In this document: piece after piece, positions 50,487 to 63,615 of the stretch | Numbering within the stretch: position 1 is the stretch's first letter | How the letters are laid out: each line of letters opens with the position of its first letter | Source: Vicugna pacos | Lineage: Eukaryota; Chordata; Mammalia; Artiodactyla; Camelidae | Assembly: GCF_048564905.1 (NCBI RefSeq) | Contig: NC_133014.1 | Coordinates: 868,001 to 932,000 of the forward strand | Length of the DNA: 64,000 nucleotides | Reading direction: 5' to 3' | The notes under the pieces: generated by a model | Told to the model about the DNA's origin: nothing | The model's input: only the letters and a program-made list of their open reading frames with translations | Database searches by the model: none | Program-made: the position numbers and the translations under genes

Positions 50487-52291
50487 ATGTTTTGTTGCAT
50501 CCCAAGATCCCGAGGTCGCGGCCCCCGGAAAGCCCGCAGCAACGGCCTTTGCCAACAGTGCCGACAGTGGGTCGGGTCTCACCCCAGGCGCCTCTGGCCT
50601 TTTGGCCAGAGGGACCGAAAGGTAACACAGGGAGGCCCAGGGCAGGCCCGCCCAGGCCAGGCCACCACTCAGACCCCACCCGGGTGGCCCCACAGCCCCT
50701 TCCTGACTGGTGGCGGTGGGGCAGTCATGTTGGGGGGGTCCTGCCTCAAGCAAGAGCAGGCTGAGGAAGGGTCAGAGGCCTGGGGGGCCGATCACGTCAC
50801 CAACCTGGGTCCAAGCGGGCTGGCTGGGATGTGGAGAACCGGGGCAGGGCCCTGCTGCCCGAGGTGGCGCCCATGCCCTAGGGTGTGTCTCTTGCCTCCC
50901 GGGTGACTGAGATGACCAAGGTCCCAGTCTGATCAGGCAGCAGACGGTCGAGTGGGGCAGAAGCAGGAGTGGTCCTGGCCAGGCAGGGCTCTGAGACCTC
51001 CGGGCCGGGCCGGCTGCCGGTCACTGTCATTGCAGAGCCAGACACCGCAGGATCCGGGGAACCAGGACACTCATGCCAGCTCCCCAAGTGAGGGGCTGGT
51101 GTGCCACACTGTGGAAGGCCAGCACAGGCTCCGGAAGAGTCTGGGTATGAAGGGCTCCCCACCACCACGGCCTCCTGCCCAGACGTCGCCCAGGTCTCTC
51201 CCCAGGATCTTGCCCAGGGCTGAGGGGCAGCTCAGCACCCCCGGCTCTGACCTGGAGCACCGGGCCCACCACCCGGGGATTCAGGTAGAGGGCCAAGAGC
51301 CCCCCAAAGCACAGCCCAAAGGTGAGAAGGGCAGGGCCGGTGCGGGTGTGTAGGTGAGGGAGGGCGGAGGGCTGGGCCACACAGGGAGGCATTCCCAAAG
51401 TCTGCTGTTGGGACCAGAACAAAGACGGGCCTCAGACCACCTGTCTGGAAGAATTCAGTCACAGAACAAGTGCCTGTGGGCACTTGCTCGGTGGGAGCTG
51501 TCTGCAAAGCTCTGGGAAGATTTCTGTCCTTGAAAAGGCACGTGGAAAGGGAGCCACGTGGGTACCTTTTTCCAGGTTGTGCCTGAGCACAACCACTAGA
51601 CTTAAAGCTCTCTCCACGTCCAACAGTTACAGGTCCAGAGCAGGCAGGGGCAGGGGAAGACGCCAGAGAACAAAAACAGGACCACCAGGGTCCAGCAGGA
51701 GACCGCGAACTCCCTCCAGCTGCTCCTGCTGAACATGAAGATCCTGCTGCTCCAACTGCATATGAAGAGCCTGCCATTCCTGCTGATCTAGCTGCTCCTG
51801 AAGAGCCCGCCATTCCTGCTGATCTAGCCGCTCCTGAAGAGCCCACGGCTCCTGAAGAGCCTGCCTCTCCTGAAGAGCCTACCTCTCCTGCTGATCTAGC
51901 CGCTCCTGAAGAGCCCACGGCTCCTGAAGAGCCTGCCATTCCTGAAGAGCCCGCCGCTCCTGAAGCGCCTGCCGTTCCTGCTGATCTAGACACTCCTGAA
52001 GAGCCCGCCATTCCTGCTGATCTAGCCGCTTCTGAAGAACCTGCCGTTCCTGCTGATCTAGCCGATCCTGAAGAGCCTGCCGCTCCTGAAGAGCCTGCCG
52101 CTCCTGCTGATCTTGCCACTCCTGAAGAGCCTGCTGCTCCTGCTGATCTTGCCACTCCTGAAGAGCCTGCAGCTCCTGCTGATCTTGCCACTCCTGAAGA
52201 GCCTGCTGCTCCTGCTGATCTTGCTGCTCCTGAGAAGCCTGTAGTTCCTGCACCTGCACCTGGGCCGCTGGGCAGTGGAGAACCATTTTAG
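50487..52291 (+). CDS. RalGDS-like truncated gene, copy 5 (361 aa)
   Basis: Exons 50487-50621, 51036-51321 and 51627-52291. Total length equals copy 1, but the array's internal order differs: a PTSPADL variant and a repeated TAPEEPA block replace units seen in copy 1, so equal length hides separate rearrangements. Exon 2 has PPKAQ for PPEAQ. The end reads GPLGSGEPF. Confidence 0.55.
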
Positions 52292-52486
52292 GCATCATCA
52301 CCCACTAGGGCTGTGCCCCTCTGCACCCTCCTACACCTTCTCCAAAATCCCACCATAAATCCCCTCCCCTACCCGAAGTTGACTTCCCTACCCCTGAATT
52401 TGCTTTTGTCTTGTTTTTCTTTAGTTTAGTTTATTTGTTTTACATCATTTATGGCATCCTATATTTTTCAATTTTCCACCTCCTTT

Positions 52487-52492
52487 AATAAA
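52487..52492 (+). promoter_or_regulatory. poly(A) signal AATAAA, copy 5
   Basis: AATAAA preceded by CCTTT where copies 1, 2 and 4 have CCTGT. Confidence 0.48.
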
Positions 52493-52510
52493 ATACAGAT
52501 TTTTTTCCCT

Positions 52511-52576
52511 TTTAAATTGTGCATTTCAGGAACATTAAGTGCATTCCCATGCTGTCCGACCATCACTATCATGTAG
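52511..52576 (+). mobile_element. L1 3' UTR fragment, copy 5
   Basis: Same fragment, followed by 'ttttatgctc' for 'ttttttgctc'. Confidence 0.58.
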
Positions 52577-52644
52577 TTTTATGCTCTTTACGCTATTTAT
52601 GCCTGTGAAGTACATCCCACCACGGCCTCAAACCCCTCCTCTGG

Positions 52645-53842
52645 ACACTCCTGGGCATGCACACTCCTGGGCCTGCACACTCCTGGATCTGTACACTCCT
52701 GGGCCTTCCCTGGCATGGGCCTTCTCTGGCCCTGGCTTGCACACTACTGGGCCTGCACACTCCTGGATTGCACACTCATGGGCCTGCACACTCCAGGACA
52801 TGCACAATCTTGAGCCTGAACACACCTGGACCTGTATACTCCTGATGTTGCACACTCCTGGGCCTGAACACTACTGGGCCTGCACACTGCTCGAACTGCA
52901 CACTCATGGGTCTGCACACAACAGGACCTGCACAATCTTGGGCATTAACACACCTTGGCCTGTATACACCTGATTCTGTACACTCCAGGGCCTGAAAAAT
53001 GCTGGGCCTCACAGCCCTGGGCATGCATACTCCTGGGTCTGCACACTCCAGGGTCTGTACCCTCCTGGGCCTGCCATGGCCTGGGCCTGCACATACCTGG
53101 GCCTGCACACTCCTGGGCCTGCACAATGTTGGGCCTGCACACACCTGGGCCTGTATACTCCTGGACCTGCACACTCCTGTGACTGATCCCTACTGTGTCA
53201 GCACACTCCTGGGCCTGTACACTCCTGGGCCTGCCCCCAATTCGGCCGGCCCTCTCCTGGACCTGCACACTCCTGGCCTGCACACTCCAGGGCCTGCGCT
53301 CTCCTAGGCCTGCACGCTTCTGGGTCTGCACCAACCTGGGCTTGCACACTCTTCTCTCTGCACACTCCTGGGCCTAAACAATCCTGGGCCTGCACACTCC
53401 TGGGCCTGCACACACCTGGGCCTGTACACTCCTGGGCCTACACACACACACAGGCCTGTACACTCCAGGCCAGCACAATCGTGTGCCTCCTCCCTCCTGT
53501 GTGTGCACACTACTGGGCCTGCACACTCCTGGATTGCACACTCATGGGCCTGCACACTCCAGGACTTGCACAATCTTGAGCCTGAACACACCTGGGCCTG
53601 TATACTCCTGATTTTGCACACTCCTGGGCCTGAACACTGCTGGGCCTGCACAGCCCTAGGCCTGTACAATTCTGGGCCTGCACACTCCTGTCTCTGCACA
53701 CTCCGGAGTCTGTACACGCCTGGGCCTGCACACTTCTGGACCTGCACTCTACTTGGCCTGCACACTACTGGGCCTGCTCCCTCCTTTGCCTGCACACTCC
53801 TGGGCATGCACACTCCTGGGCCTGCACACTCCTGGGCCTGCC
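52645..53842. repeat. inner minisatellite, unit 5
   Basis: 1198 bases. Its distal end (CCGGAGTCTGTACACGCC) matches unit 1 and not units 2 and 4, which read CCAGAGTCTGTACACACC. Confidence 0.9.
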
Positions 53843-53979
53843 CTGTCCCTGGCACCAGCCTCCTTCACCCCAACGGTGCCACTCACACGGCTGCGGCGTC
53901 TAGCCAGGAGCCCCCAACCGAAACCCCTCCCGAGGGACCCCCTTGCCGGCCCGCAGGGAAGCAGCGGGGCTCCTCTTAC

Positions 53980-54106
53980 CTGCGAGGCGGAGACGTAGTC
54001 CAGCTGCAGTCTGACGTCCAGCTGCCGGGCGTGCAGGGCCAGCTTGCATGAGGGCAGCAGGATGGCCGTGATCGGCTGGAAGCTGCCCCCGGAGCCACTA
54101 CCGCCC
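53980..54106 (-). pseudogene. ADCY1-like exon, copy 5
   Basis: Open exon with both splice sites, same reading as copy 1. Confidence 0.53.
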
Positions 54107-54455
54107 CTTGGGGAAGAAGAGGAGGAAAATCCACGTCAGTGCCAAGAACACAGGACCCGTCCACAGAGGGCCCCTCAGGTGTGACAACCCCAGAGGCGCC
54201 CGCAGCCGACCTGGGCTGAGAGCCACTTTTCTCGCGGAAGCTCAAGGACCTATGCTGAGCCTCCCTCTCCCTCCCTAAAGAGGGAAAACCCAGAGGTTTT
54301 CTAACTTTGCACTCACTGTCCATGTATCAGCCATGTCTAGTTTACCTCTCCAGCAGGGCAGACCCCCTCCCTGCCTTCCCCACCCTCTGCAGGCGGCTCT
54401 CGGGGGCCGGAGGGGCGCCCTTCCTCCCTGAGGCCAGCCCTGCTGGGGCAGCAGG

Positions 54456-54967
54456 TGTAACAGAAAAGACCAAATCTGACTGCCTATTAGATCTGTTCTT
54501 TTTCCTTTAACCCTCTGCTGTTTTCCAGGCTGTCTTACCAGCTCTGCCCCTTTTGTAAAACAATGTTGCCTTCAGCCTGAAATTGACAGCAGAGCCTGTT
54601 CTCAAGGCTCTCAGCCTTCAGGATAAGAGCTCTTTTCCTCTCCTATACACACAACAAGCTGCAGAACAGAAAGTAACATTTGTTTTGTTAGAGGCTTTAC
54701 AGGGGCCCCATGAGCTGACCCACAACTGCAAAAACAAAGAATTCCTGCACCAAGGACTTTGCACCAACCACCCACAACCCCTCTCCTTTCGAGTGTAAAA
54801 GGAGCCTGAAGTCTCACTCGGAGAAGGTGGCTCTCCAGGACATTAGCCTGCCATCTTCTCGGTCAGCTGCCTTTCCAAATAAACTCACTATTCTTTACCC
54901 CGACACCGCGTCTCCCGATTTCTTGGCCTGTCGTGCGACTTGCGGAATGAGTGTGGACTTGGAAACA
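54456..54967 (+). mobile_element. solo LTR fossil (ERV1 type), copy 5
   Basis: Same 512-base LTR and CAGG flanks. Confidence 0.73.
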
Positions 54968-55512
54968 CAGGGAAGGAAAGCCAAGTCAGGACTCTCACCC
55001 TCTGCCTCTGCTCAGAATACCACCAAGGGGTTGCTGGGACAGTGGACGGAAAACTGAGGCTGCAACACGACCATGAGCACCGGGCCTGGGTGGGAGAGAT
55101 GGCGGGTGCTGTCCGAAGCGCACCCGGCCTCCTTCCGAGTCACATCACACCCACGTCCCCAGACCCAGGGAGGCCTGGAGCCCCACACAGCAGAGCGCCT
55201 CCAAACCTGCAGATGCCCAGTGACCGGTCCACTGTGCACCCTCTGGCGCCCTCCTCCCCGCTCCTCCTCCTTCTGCTCCGCTGGCTCAGCCCTGGTCCCA
55301 CCACATCCTCACCCAGGGCCAGCACTGCTGCAGGAACACCCTCGGCAGGCCGCCCAGCCTCACGCCCTCAGGTCCGCACACCTGGTTGGTGCAGCTCTGC
55401 CCCTTTCCAGCCCTCACCACCGGCTCTCCAACCGCCTGCTCTCCCGGCCTCCGCCCCCAGTCCTAGAGAGCGCCTTCTCTGGTCACGGCATCCTGCCCTC
55501 TAGGGTCGACAG

Positions 55513-58500
55513 GGCCTGCACATTCCTGGGCCTGCACACAACTGGGCCTGCACACTCTTGGACCTGCACACTCCTGGATCTACGCACACCGGGGCCTGCA
55601 GGAACCTGGGCCTGTACACTCCCGGGCCGGTTCCGTATTGAATCTGCACACTTCTGTGCCTGCACACTCATGGGCCTGCAAACTCCAGGACATGCACAAT
55701 CTTGAGCCTGAACACACCTGGGCCTGTATATTCCTGATTTTGCCCAATCCTGGGCCTGAACACTGCTAGGCCTGCACAGCCCTAACCTGTACAGTCCTGG
55801 GCCTGCACACCCCTGTCTCTGCACACTCCGGAGTCTGCACACGCCTGGGGCTGCACACTCCTGGGCCTGTACACTCCTGGGCCTACACACTCCTGGGGGT
55901 GCTCACTGCTTGGCCTGCACACTCCTGGGCCTGCACATTCGAGGGCCTGTCCTCTCCAGGGCCTGCACACTCCTGGGACTGCAAAAACCTGGGCCTGCAT
56001 GCTCTGGACCTGCGCACACCTGGGCCTGCACGAACCTGGGCCTGAACACTTCTGGCCCTGCACACTGCTGGGCCTACCTTCCCCTGGGCCCGCACAATCC
56101 CTCGTGTGCACACTACTTGGCCTGCACACTCCTGCGCCTTCCCTCTCCTGGGCCTGCCCCCAATTCGGCCGGCCCTCTCCTGGACCTGCACACTCTTGGG
56201 CCTGCACACTACTGGGCCTGCTCCCACTTGTGCTTGCACACACCTGGGACTGCAGACTCCTCGGCCTGCTTCCTCCTGTGCCTACACACTCCTGGGCCTG
56301 CCCTGGCCTGGGCCTGCACACTCCTGGAACTGCACCATCCTGGGCCTGCACACTCCTCTGTCTCCACAATCCTGGGACTGCACACTCCTGAGTCTGTATA
56401 TCCCAGAGCCTGCATACACCTGGGCTGTACACTCCTGTGCCAGTACACTAGTGTGCCTGCTCCCTCCAGTGTCTGCACATTCCTGGGCCTGCACAGTCCT
56501 GGGTATGCACACCCTTTAGCCTGCACACTCCTGGGCCTGTTCCATATTGTGTCTGCACACTCCTGGGTCTGCACGCTCCTGGACCTGTGCACACCTGGGT
56601 CTGCACGAACCTGGGCTTCTACCCTACTGGGCCTGCACACTCTTGTACCTGTTCACTCCTGTGACTGCATACTCCTCGGCCTACAAACTCCTGGTCCTGC
56701 ACACTCCTTGGCCTGCCCCATTTGGCCCTGCCCTCTCCTGTGACGGCCCTCACAGGTCCTACACACTCCTGGGCCTGAACATGACTGGCCCTGCACACTC
56801 TTGGGCCTGCACACTTCTGCCCTGCACACTCCTGGGCCTGCCTTCTCCTGGGCCCACACAATCCCTCGTCTGCACACTCCTAGACCTGCACGCTTCTGGG
56901 CCTTCCCTCTCCTGGGCCTGCCCCCAATTCGGCCGGCCCTCTCCTGGACCTGTTCATTCCTGGGCCTTCACAATACTGGGCCTGCTCACACTTGTGCCTG
57001 CACACACCTGGGACTGCACCCTCCTCGGCCTGCTCCCTCCTGTGCCTGCACAGTCCTGCGCATGCACACTCCTGGGCCAGCACAATCCTGGATCTGTACA
57101 CTCCTGGGCCTTCCCTGGCATGGGCCTTCTCTGGCCTGGGCTTGCACACTACTGGACCCGCACACTCCTTGATTGCACACTCATGGGCCTGCACACTCCA
57201 GGACAGGCACAATCTTGAGCCTGAACACACCTGGGCCTGTATACTCCTGATTCTGCACACTCCTGGGCCTGAACACTGCTGGGACTCACAGCCCTGGGCA
57301 TGCATACTCCTGGGCCTGCACACTCCAGGGTCTGTACCCTCTTAGGCCTGCCCTGGCCTGGGCCTGCACCCTCCTTGGCCTGCACACTCCTCTGTCTGCA
57401 CACTCCTGGGCCTGCACAAGGTTGGGCCTGCACACACCTGGGCCTGTATACTCCTGGATCTGCACACTCCTGTGACTGATCCCTCCTGTGTCTGCACACT
57501 CCTGGGCCTGCACACTGCTGGGCCTGCCCTCTCCTGGGCCCGCACAATCCCTCGAGTGCACACTCAGGGCCTGCACACTCATGGGCCTGCACACCCCTGG
57601 ATATGTACACTCCTGGGCCTTCCCTGGCATGGGCCTTCTCTGGCCCTGGCTTGCACACTACTGGGCCCGCACACTCCTGGATTGCACACTCATGGGCCTG
57701 CACACTCCAGGACATGCACAATCTTCAGCCTGAACACACCTGGGCCTGTATACTCCTGATTTTGCACACTCCTGGGCCTGAACACTGCTAGGCCTGCACA
57801 GCCCTAACCTGTACATTCCTGGGCCTGCACACCCCTGTCTCTGCACACTCCAGAGTCTGCACACGCCTGGGGGTGCTCACTGCTTGGCCTGCACACTCCT
57901 GGGCCTGCACATTCGAGGGCCTGTCCTCTCCAGGGCCTGCACTCTCCTGGGACTGCACACACCTGGGCCTGCATGCTCCTGGACCTGCGCACACCTGGGC
58001 CTGCACGAACCTGGGCTTCTACACTCCTGGGCCTGCACACTCCTGTACATGCTCACTCCTGGGACTGTATAATCCTGGGCAAGCACAGTCTTGACCTACA
58101 CACCCCTGGCCCTGCCCTATCCCGGGCCAGCCCCCACTTCGGCCGACCCTCTCATGGACCAGCACACTCCTGGCGCTGCACACTCCAGGGCCTGCTCGCA
58201 TCTGTCCCTACACACTCCTTCGTCTGCAAACTCCTGGGCCTGCTCCCTCCTGTACCTACACACTCCTGGGCCTGCACATTCCAGGGCATGCCCTCTCCTG
58301 GGCCTGCACACTCCAAGGACTGCACACACCTGGGCCTGCTCACTCCTGTGACCGCATACTCCTCGGCCTACAAACTCCTTGTCCTGCACACTCCTTGGCC
58401 TGCCCCATTTGGCCCTGCCCTCTCCTGTGATGGCCCTCACCTTTCCTGCACTCTCCGGGGCCTGAACACTACTGGCCCTGCACACTCCTGGGCCTGCACA

Positions 58501-58593
58501 CTTCTGTCCCTGCACACTCCTAGGCCTGCCCTCTCCTGGGCCCGCACAATGCCTCGTCTGCACAGTCCTGGGCCTGCACACTCCTTGGCCTGC
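55513..58593. repeat. outer minisatellite domain of unit 5
   Basis: Only 3081 bases. The register jump near 56130 joins 'ctacttggcctgcacactcc' to the 'tgcgccttccctctcctggg' block. Confidence 0.93.
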
Positions 58594-58749
58594 ACACCAG
58601 CCCTCTGTGGGGCCCTTCCTTTGCTGAGTCTGTGCATGAGCTCCCTGTGATGCCAGCCCGCAGAGGTGACAGGTGCAGTAGGTGTTTGTGGTTCTAGAGA
58701 CATGATGGCTTTCCTAGGAAGCCGGGTCCAGAATGATCCCCACTGCGCC

Positions 58750-58864
58750 GATGGGGGATTGGGGAGACCCTGAGAAGCAGGTGGCTTGTCCAGGGTGACA
58801 GCACTGCTGGCGGGGGAGCTGGGTCTGAAGCCAGCTGTGTCATCAGAGCTGTGACCCTGGCTGC
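58750..58864 (+). mobile_element. MIR-like SINE fragment, copy 6
   Basis: Same fragment as copy 5. Confidence 0.58.
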
Positions 58865-59134
58865 ATCCAGGCCTCCCCAGGGCTATAGGAGGGGCCGTGT
58901 TGGTGTCACTGGGTGGACATGGCATGGGGTGGGAAGTGAGCCATCAGCAGCCCAGAGAGGCCCTTGGGGAGCTTTGTGTAAGGAGGAAGCTTGGGGAAGG
59001 GGACCCCAGGAAGTGACCTCACTTCCCTGGCAACAGAGCCCAACAGAACTTGGGACCCAGGTCACCAGGCACCCGCTGTGTAGAGAAGGACACTTCTCAA
59101 CCTACTTGGCTGGTGAACTCAGCTCAGCTCAGAC

Positions 59135-60939
59135 ATGTTTTGTTGCATCCCAAGATCCCGAGGTCGCGGCCCCCGGAAAGCCCGCAGCAACGGCCTTTGC
59201 CAACAGTGCCGACAGTGGGTCGGGTCTCACCCCAGGCGCCTCTGGCCTTTTGGCCAGAGGGACCGAAAGGTAACACAGGGAGGCCCAGGGCAGGCCCGCC
59301 CAGGCCAGGCCACCACTCAGACCCCACCCGGGTGGCCCCACAGCCCCTTCCTGACTGGTGGCGGTGGGGCAGTCATGTTGGGGGGGTCCTGCCTCAAGCA
59401 AGAGCAGGCTGAGGAAGGGTCAGAGGCCTGGGGGGCCGATCACGTCACCAACCTGGGTCCAAGCGGGCTGGCTGGGATGTGGAGAACCGGGGCAGGGCCC
59501 TGCTGCCCGAGGTGGCGCCCATGCCCTAGGGTGTGTCTCTTGCCTCCCGGGTGACTGAGATGACCAAGGTCCCAGTCTGATCAGGCAGCAGACGGTCGAG
59601 TGGGGCAGAAGCAGGAGTGGTCCTGGCCAGGCAGGGCTCTGAGACCTCCGGGCCGGGCCGGCTGCCGGTCACTGTCATTGCAGAGCCAGACACCGCAGGA
59701 TCCGGGGAACCAGGACACTCATGCCAGCTCCCCAAGTGAGGGGCTGGTGTGCCACACTGTGGAAGGCCAGCACAGGCTCCGGAAGAGTCTGGGTATGAAG
59801 GGCTCCCCACCACCACGGCCTCCTGCCCAGACGTCGCCCAGGTCTCTCCCCAGGATCTTGCCCAGGGCTGAGGGGCAGCTCAGCACCCCCGGCTCTGACC
59901 TGGAGCACCGGGCCCACCACCCGGGGATTCAGGTAGAGGGCCAGGAGCCCCCCGAAGCACAGCCCAAAGGTGAGAAGGGCAGGGCCGGTGCGGGTGTGTA
60001 GGTGAGGGAGGGCGGAGGGCTGGGCCACACAGGGAGGCATTCCCAAAGTCTGCTGTTGGGACCAGAACAAAGACGGGCCTCAGACCACCTGTCTGGAAGA
60101 ATTCAGTCACAGAACAAGTGCCTGTGGGCACTTGCTCGGTGGGAGCTGTCTGCAAAGCTCTGGGAAGATTTCTGTCCTTGAAAAGGCACGTGGAAAGGGA
60201 GCCACGTGGGTACCTTTTTCCAGGTTGTGCCTGAGCACAACCACTAGACTTAAAGCTCTCTCCACGTCCAACAGTTACAGGTCCAGAGCAGGCAGGGGCA
60301 GGGGAAGACGCCAGAGAACCAAAACAGGACCACCAGGGTCCAGCAGGAGACCGCGAACTCCCTCCAGCTGCTCCTGCTGAACATGAAGATCCTGCTGCTC
60401 CAACTGCATATGAAGAGCCTGCCATTCCTGCTGATCTAGCTGCTCCTGAAGAGCCCGCCATTCCTGCTGATCTAGCCGCTCCTGAAGAGCCCACGGCTCC
60501 TGAAGAGCCTGCCTCTCCTGAAGAGCCTACCTCTCCTGCTGATCTAGCCGCTCCTGAAGAGCCCACGGCTCCTGAAGAGCCTGCCATTCCTGAAGAGCCC
60601 GCCGCTCCTGAAGCGCCTGCCGTTCCTGCTGATCTAGACACTCCTGAAGAGCCCGCCATTCCTGCTGATCTAGCCGCTCCTGAAGAACCTGCCGTTCCTG
60701 CTGATCTAGCCGATCCTGAAGAGCCTGCCGCTCCTGAAGAGCCTGCCGCTCCTGCTGATCTTGCCACTCCTGAAGAGCCTGCAGCTCCTGCTGATCTTGC
60801 CACTCCTGAAGAGCCTGCAGCTCCTGCTGATCTTGCCACTCCTGAAGAGCCTGCTGCTCCTGCTGATCTTGCTGCTCCTGAGAAGCCTGTAGTTCCTGCA
60901 CCTGCACCTGGGCCGCTGGGCAGTGGAGAACCATTTTAG
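59135..60939 (+). CDS. RalGDS-like truncated gene, copy 6 (361 aa)
   Basis: Exons 59135-59269, 59684-59969 and 60275-60939. The array layout and the GPLGSGEPF end are those of copy 5, with a few substitutions, so these two neighbours are sister copies. Exon 2 keeps PPEAQ and RAHH. The frame is open to TAG at 60937-60939. Confidence 0.55.
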
Positions 60940-61134
60940 GCATCATCACCCACTAGGGCTGTGCCCCTCTGCACCCTCCTACACCTTCTCCAAAATCCCA
61001 CCATAAATCCCCTCCCCTACCCGAAGTTGACTTCCCTACCCCTGAATTTGCTTTTGTCTTGTTTTTCTTTAGTTTAGTTTATTTGTTTTACATCATTTAT
61101 GGCATCCTATATTTTTCAATTTTCCACCTCCTTT

Positions 61135-61140
61135 AATAAA
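61135..61140 (+). promoter_or_regulatory. poly(A) signal AATAAA, copy 6
   Basis: AATAAA in the CCTTT context of copy 5. Confidence 0.48.
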
Positions 61141-61158
61141 ATACAGATTTTTTTCCCT

Positions 61159-61224
61159 TTTAAATTGTGCATTTCAGGAACATTAAGTGCATTCCCATGC
61201 TGTCCGACCATCACTATCATGTAG
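61159..61224 (+). mobile_element. L1 3' UTR fragment, copy 6
   Basis: Same fragment as copy 5. Confidence 0.58.
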
Positions 61225-61292
61225 TTTTATGCTCTTTACGCTATTTATGCCTGTGAAGTACATCCCACCACGGCCTCAAACCCCTCCTCTGG

Positions 61293-62490
61293 ACACTCCT
61301 GGGCATGCACACTCCTGGGCCTGCACACTCCTGGATCTGTACACTCCTGGGCCTTCCCTGGCATGGGCCTTCTCTGGCCCTGGCTTGCACACTACTGGGC
61401 CTGCACACTCCTGGATTGCACACTCATGGGCCTGCACACTCCAGGACATGCACAATCTTGAGCCTGAACACACCTGGACCTGTATACTCCTGATGTTGCA
61501 CACTCCTGGGCCTGAACACTACTGGGCCTGCACACTGCTCGAACTGCACACTCATGGGTCTGCACACAACAGGACCTGCACAATCTTGGGCATTAACACA
61601 CCTTGGCCTGTATACACCTGATTCTGTACACTCCAGGGCCTGAAAAATGCTGGGCCTCACAGCCCTGGGCATGCATACTCCTGGGTCTGCACACTCCAGG
61701 GTCTGTACCCTCCTGGGCCTGCCATGGCCTGGGCCTGCACATACCTGGGCCTGCACACTCCTGGGCCTGCACAATGTTGGGCCTGCACACACCTGGGCCT
61801 GTATACTCCTGGACCTGCACACTCCTGTGACTGATCCCTACTGTGTCAGCACACTCCTGGGCCTGTACACTCCTGGGCCTGCCCCCAATTCGGCCGGCCC
61901 TCTCCTGGACCTGCACACTCCTGGCCTGCACACTCCAGGGCCTGCGCTCTCCTAGGCCTGCACGCTTCTGGGTCTGCACCAACCTGGGCTTGCACACTCT
62001 TCTCTCTGCACACTCCTGGGCCTAAACAATCCTGGGCCTGCACACTCCTGGGCCTGCACACACCTGGGCCTGTACACTCCTGGGCCTACACACACACACA
62101 GGCCTGTACACTCCAGGCCAGCACAATCGTGTGCCTCCTCCCTCCTGTGTGTGCACACTACTGGGCCTGCACACTCCTGGATTGCACACTCATGGGCCTG
62201 CACACTCCAGGACTTGCACAATCTTGAGCCTGAACACACCTGGGCCTGTATACTCCTGATTTTGCACACTCCTGGGCCTGAACACTGCTGGGCCTGCACA
62301 GCCCTAGGCCTGTACAATTCTGGGCCTGCACACTCCTGTCTCTGCACACTCCGGAGTCTGTACACGCCTGGGCCTGCACACTTCTGGACCTGCACTCTAC
62401 TTGGCCTGCACACTACTGGGCCTGCTCCCTCCTTTGCCTGCACACTCCTGGGCATGCACACTCCTGGGCCTGCACACTCCTGGGCCTGCC
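61293..62490. repeat. inner minisatellite, unit 6
   Basis: 1198 bases, same state as unit 5. Confidence 0.9.
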
Positions 62491-62627
62491 CTGTCCCTGG
62501 CACCAGCCTCCTTCACCCCAACGGTGCCACTCACACGGCTGCGGCGTCTAGCCAGGAGCCCCCAACCGAAACCCCTCCCGAGGGACCCCCTTGCCGGCCC
62601 GCAGGGAAGCAGCGGGGCTCCTCTTAC

Positions 62628-62754
62628 CTGCGAGGCGGAGACGTAGTCCAGCTGCAGTCTGACGTCCAGCTGCCGGGCGTGCAGGGCCAGCTTGCATGAG
62701 GGCAGCAGGATGGCCGTGATCGGCTGGAAGCTGCCCCCGGAGCCACTACCGCCC
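62628..62754 (-). pseudogene. ADCY1-like exon, copy 6
   Basis: Open exon with intact splice sites, same reading as copies 1 and 5. Confidence 0.53.
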
Positions 62755-63103
62755 CTTGGGGAAGAAGAGGAGGAAAATCCACGTCAGTGCCAAGAACACA
62801 GGACCCGTCCACAGAGGGCCCCTCAGGTGTGACAACCCCAGAGGCGCCCGCAGCCGACCTGGGCTGAGAGCCACTTTTCTCGCGGAAGCTCAAGGACCTA
62901 TGCTGAGCCTCCCTCTCCCTCCCTAAAGAGGGAAAACCCAGAGGTTTTCTAACTTTGCACTCACTGTCCATGTATCAGCCATGTCTAGTTTACCTCTCCA
63001 GCAGGGCAGACCCCCTCCCTGCCTTCCCCACCCTCTGCAGGCGGCTCTCGGGGGCCGGAGGGGCGCCCTTCCTCCCTGAGGCCAGCCCTGCTGGGGCAGC
63101 AGG

Positions 63104-63615
63104 TGTAACAGAAAAGACCAAATCTGACTGCCTATTAGATCTGTTCTTTTTCCTTTAACCCTCTGCTGTTTTCCAGGCTGTCTTACCAGCTCTGCCCCTT
63201 TTGTAAAACAATGTTGCCTTCAGCCTGAAATTGACAGCAGAGCCTGTTCTCAAGGCTCTCAGCCTTCAGGATAAGAGCTCTTTTCCTCTCCTATACACAC
63301 AACAAGCTGCAGAACAGAAAGTAACATTTGTTTTGTTAGAGGCTTTACAGGGGCCCCATGAGCTGACCCACAACTGCAAAAACAAAGAATTCCTGCACCA
63401 AGGACTTTGCACCAACCACCCACAACCCCTCTCCTTTCGAGTGTAAAAGGAGCCTGAAGTCTCACTCGGAGAAGGTGGCTCTCCAGGACATTAGCCTGCC
63501 ATCTTCTCGGTCAGCTGCCTTTCCAAATAAACTCACTATTCTTTACCCCGACACCGCGTCTCCCGATTTCTTGGCCTGTCGTGCGACTTGCGGAATGAGT
63601 GTGGACTTGGAAACA
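63104..63615 (+). mobile_element. solo LTR fossil (ERV1 type), copy 6
   Basis: Same 512-base LTR with CAGG flanks. Confidence 0.73.

Larger units (their letters stand above)
53843..55512. other. segment B, copy 5
   Basis: Same layout; variant pattern of copy 1, plus private single-base changes near 55081, 55277 and 55476. Nothing else recognised outside the exon and LTR. Confidence 0.75.
49946..58593. repeat. macrosatellite unit 5 (8,648 bp)
   Basis: Segment A (49946-52644), short minisatellite (52645-53842), segment B (53843-55512) and a short outer minisatellite (55513-58593). The outer domain lacks about 5.76 kb compared with unit 1. Around 56130 the register jumps from the match at about 9958 to the match at about 2077 (equivalently 15715). 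Confidence 0.88.
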
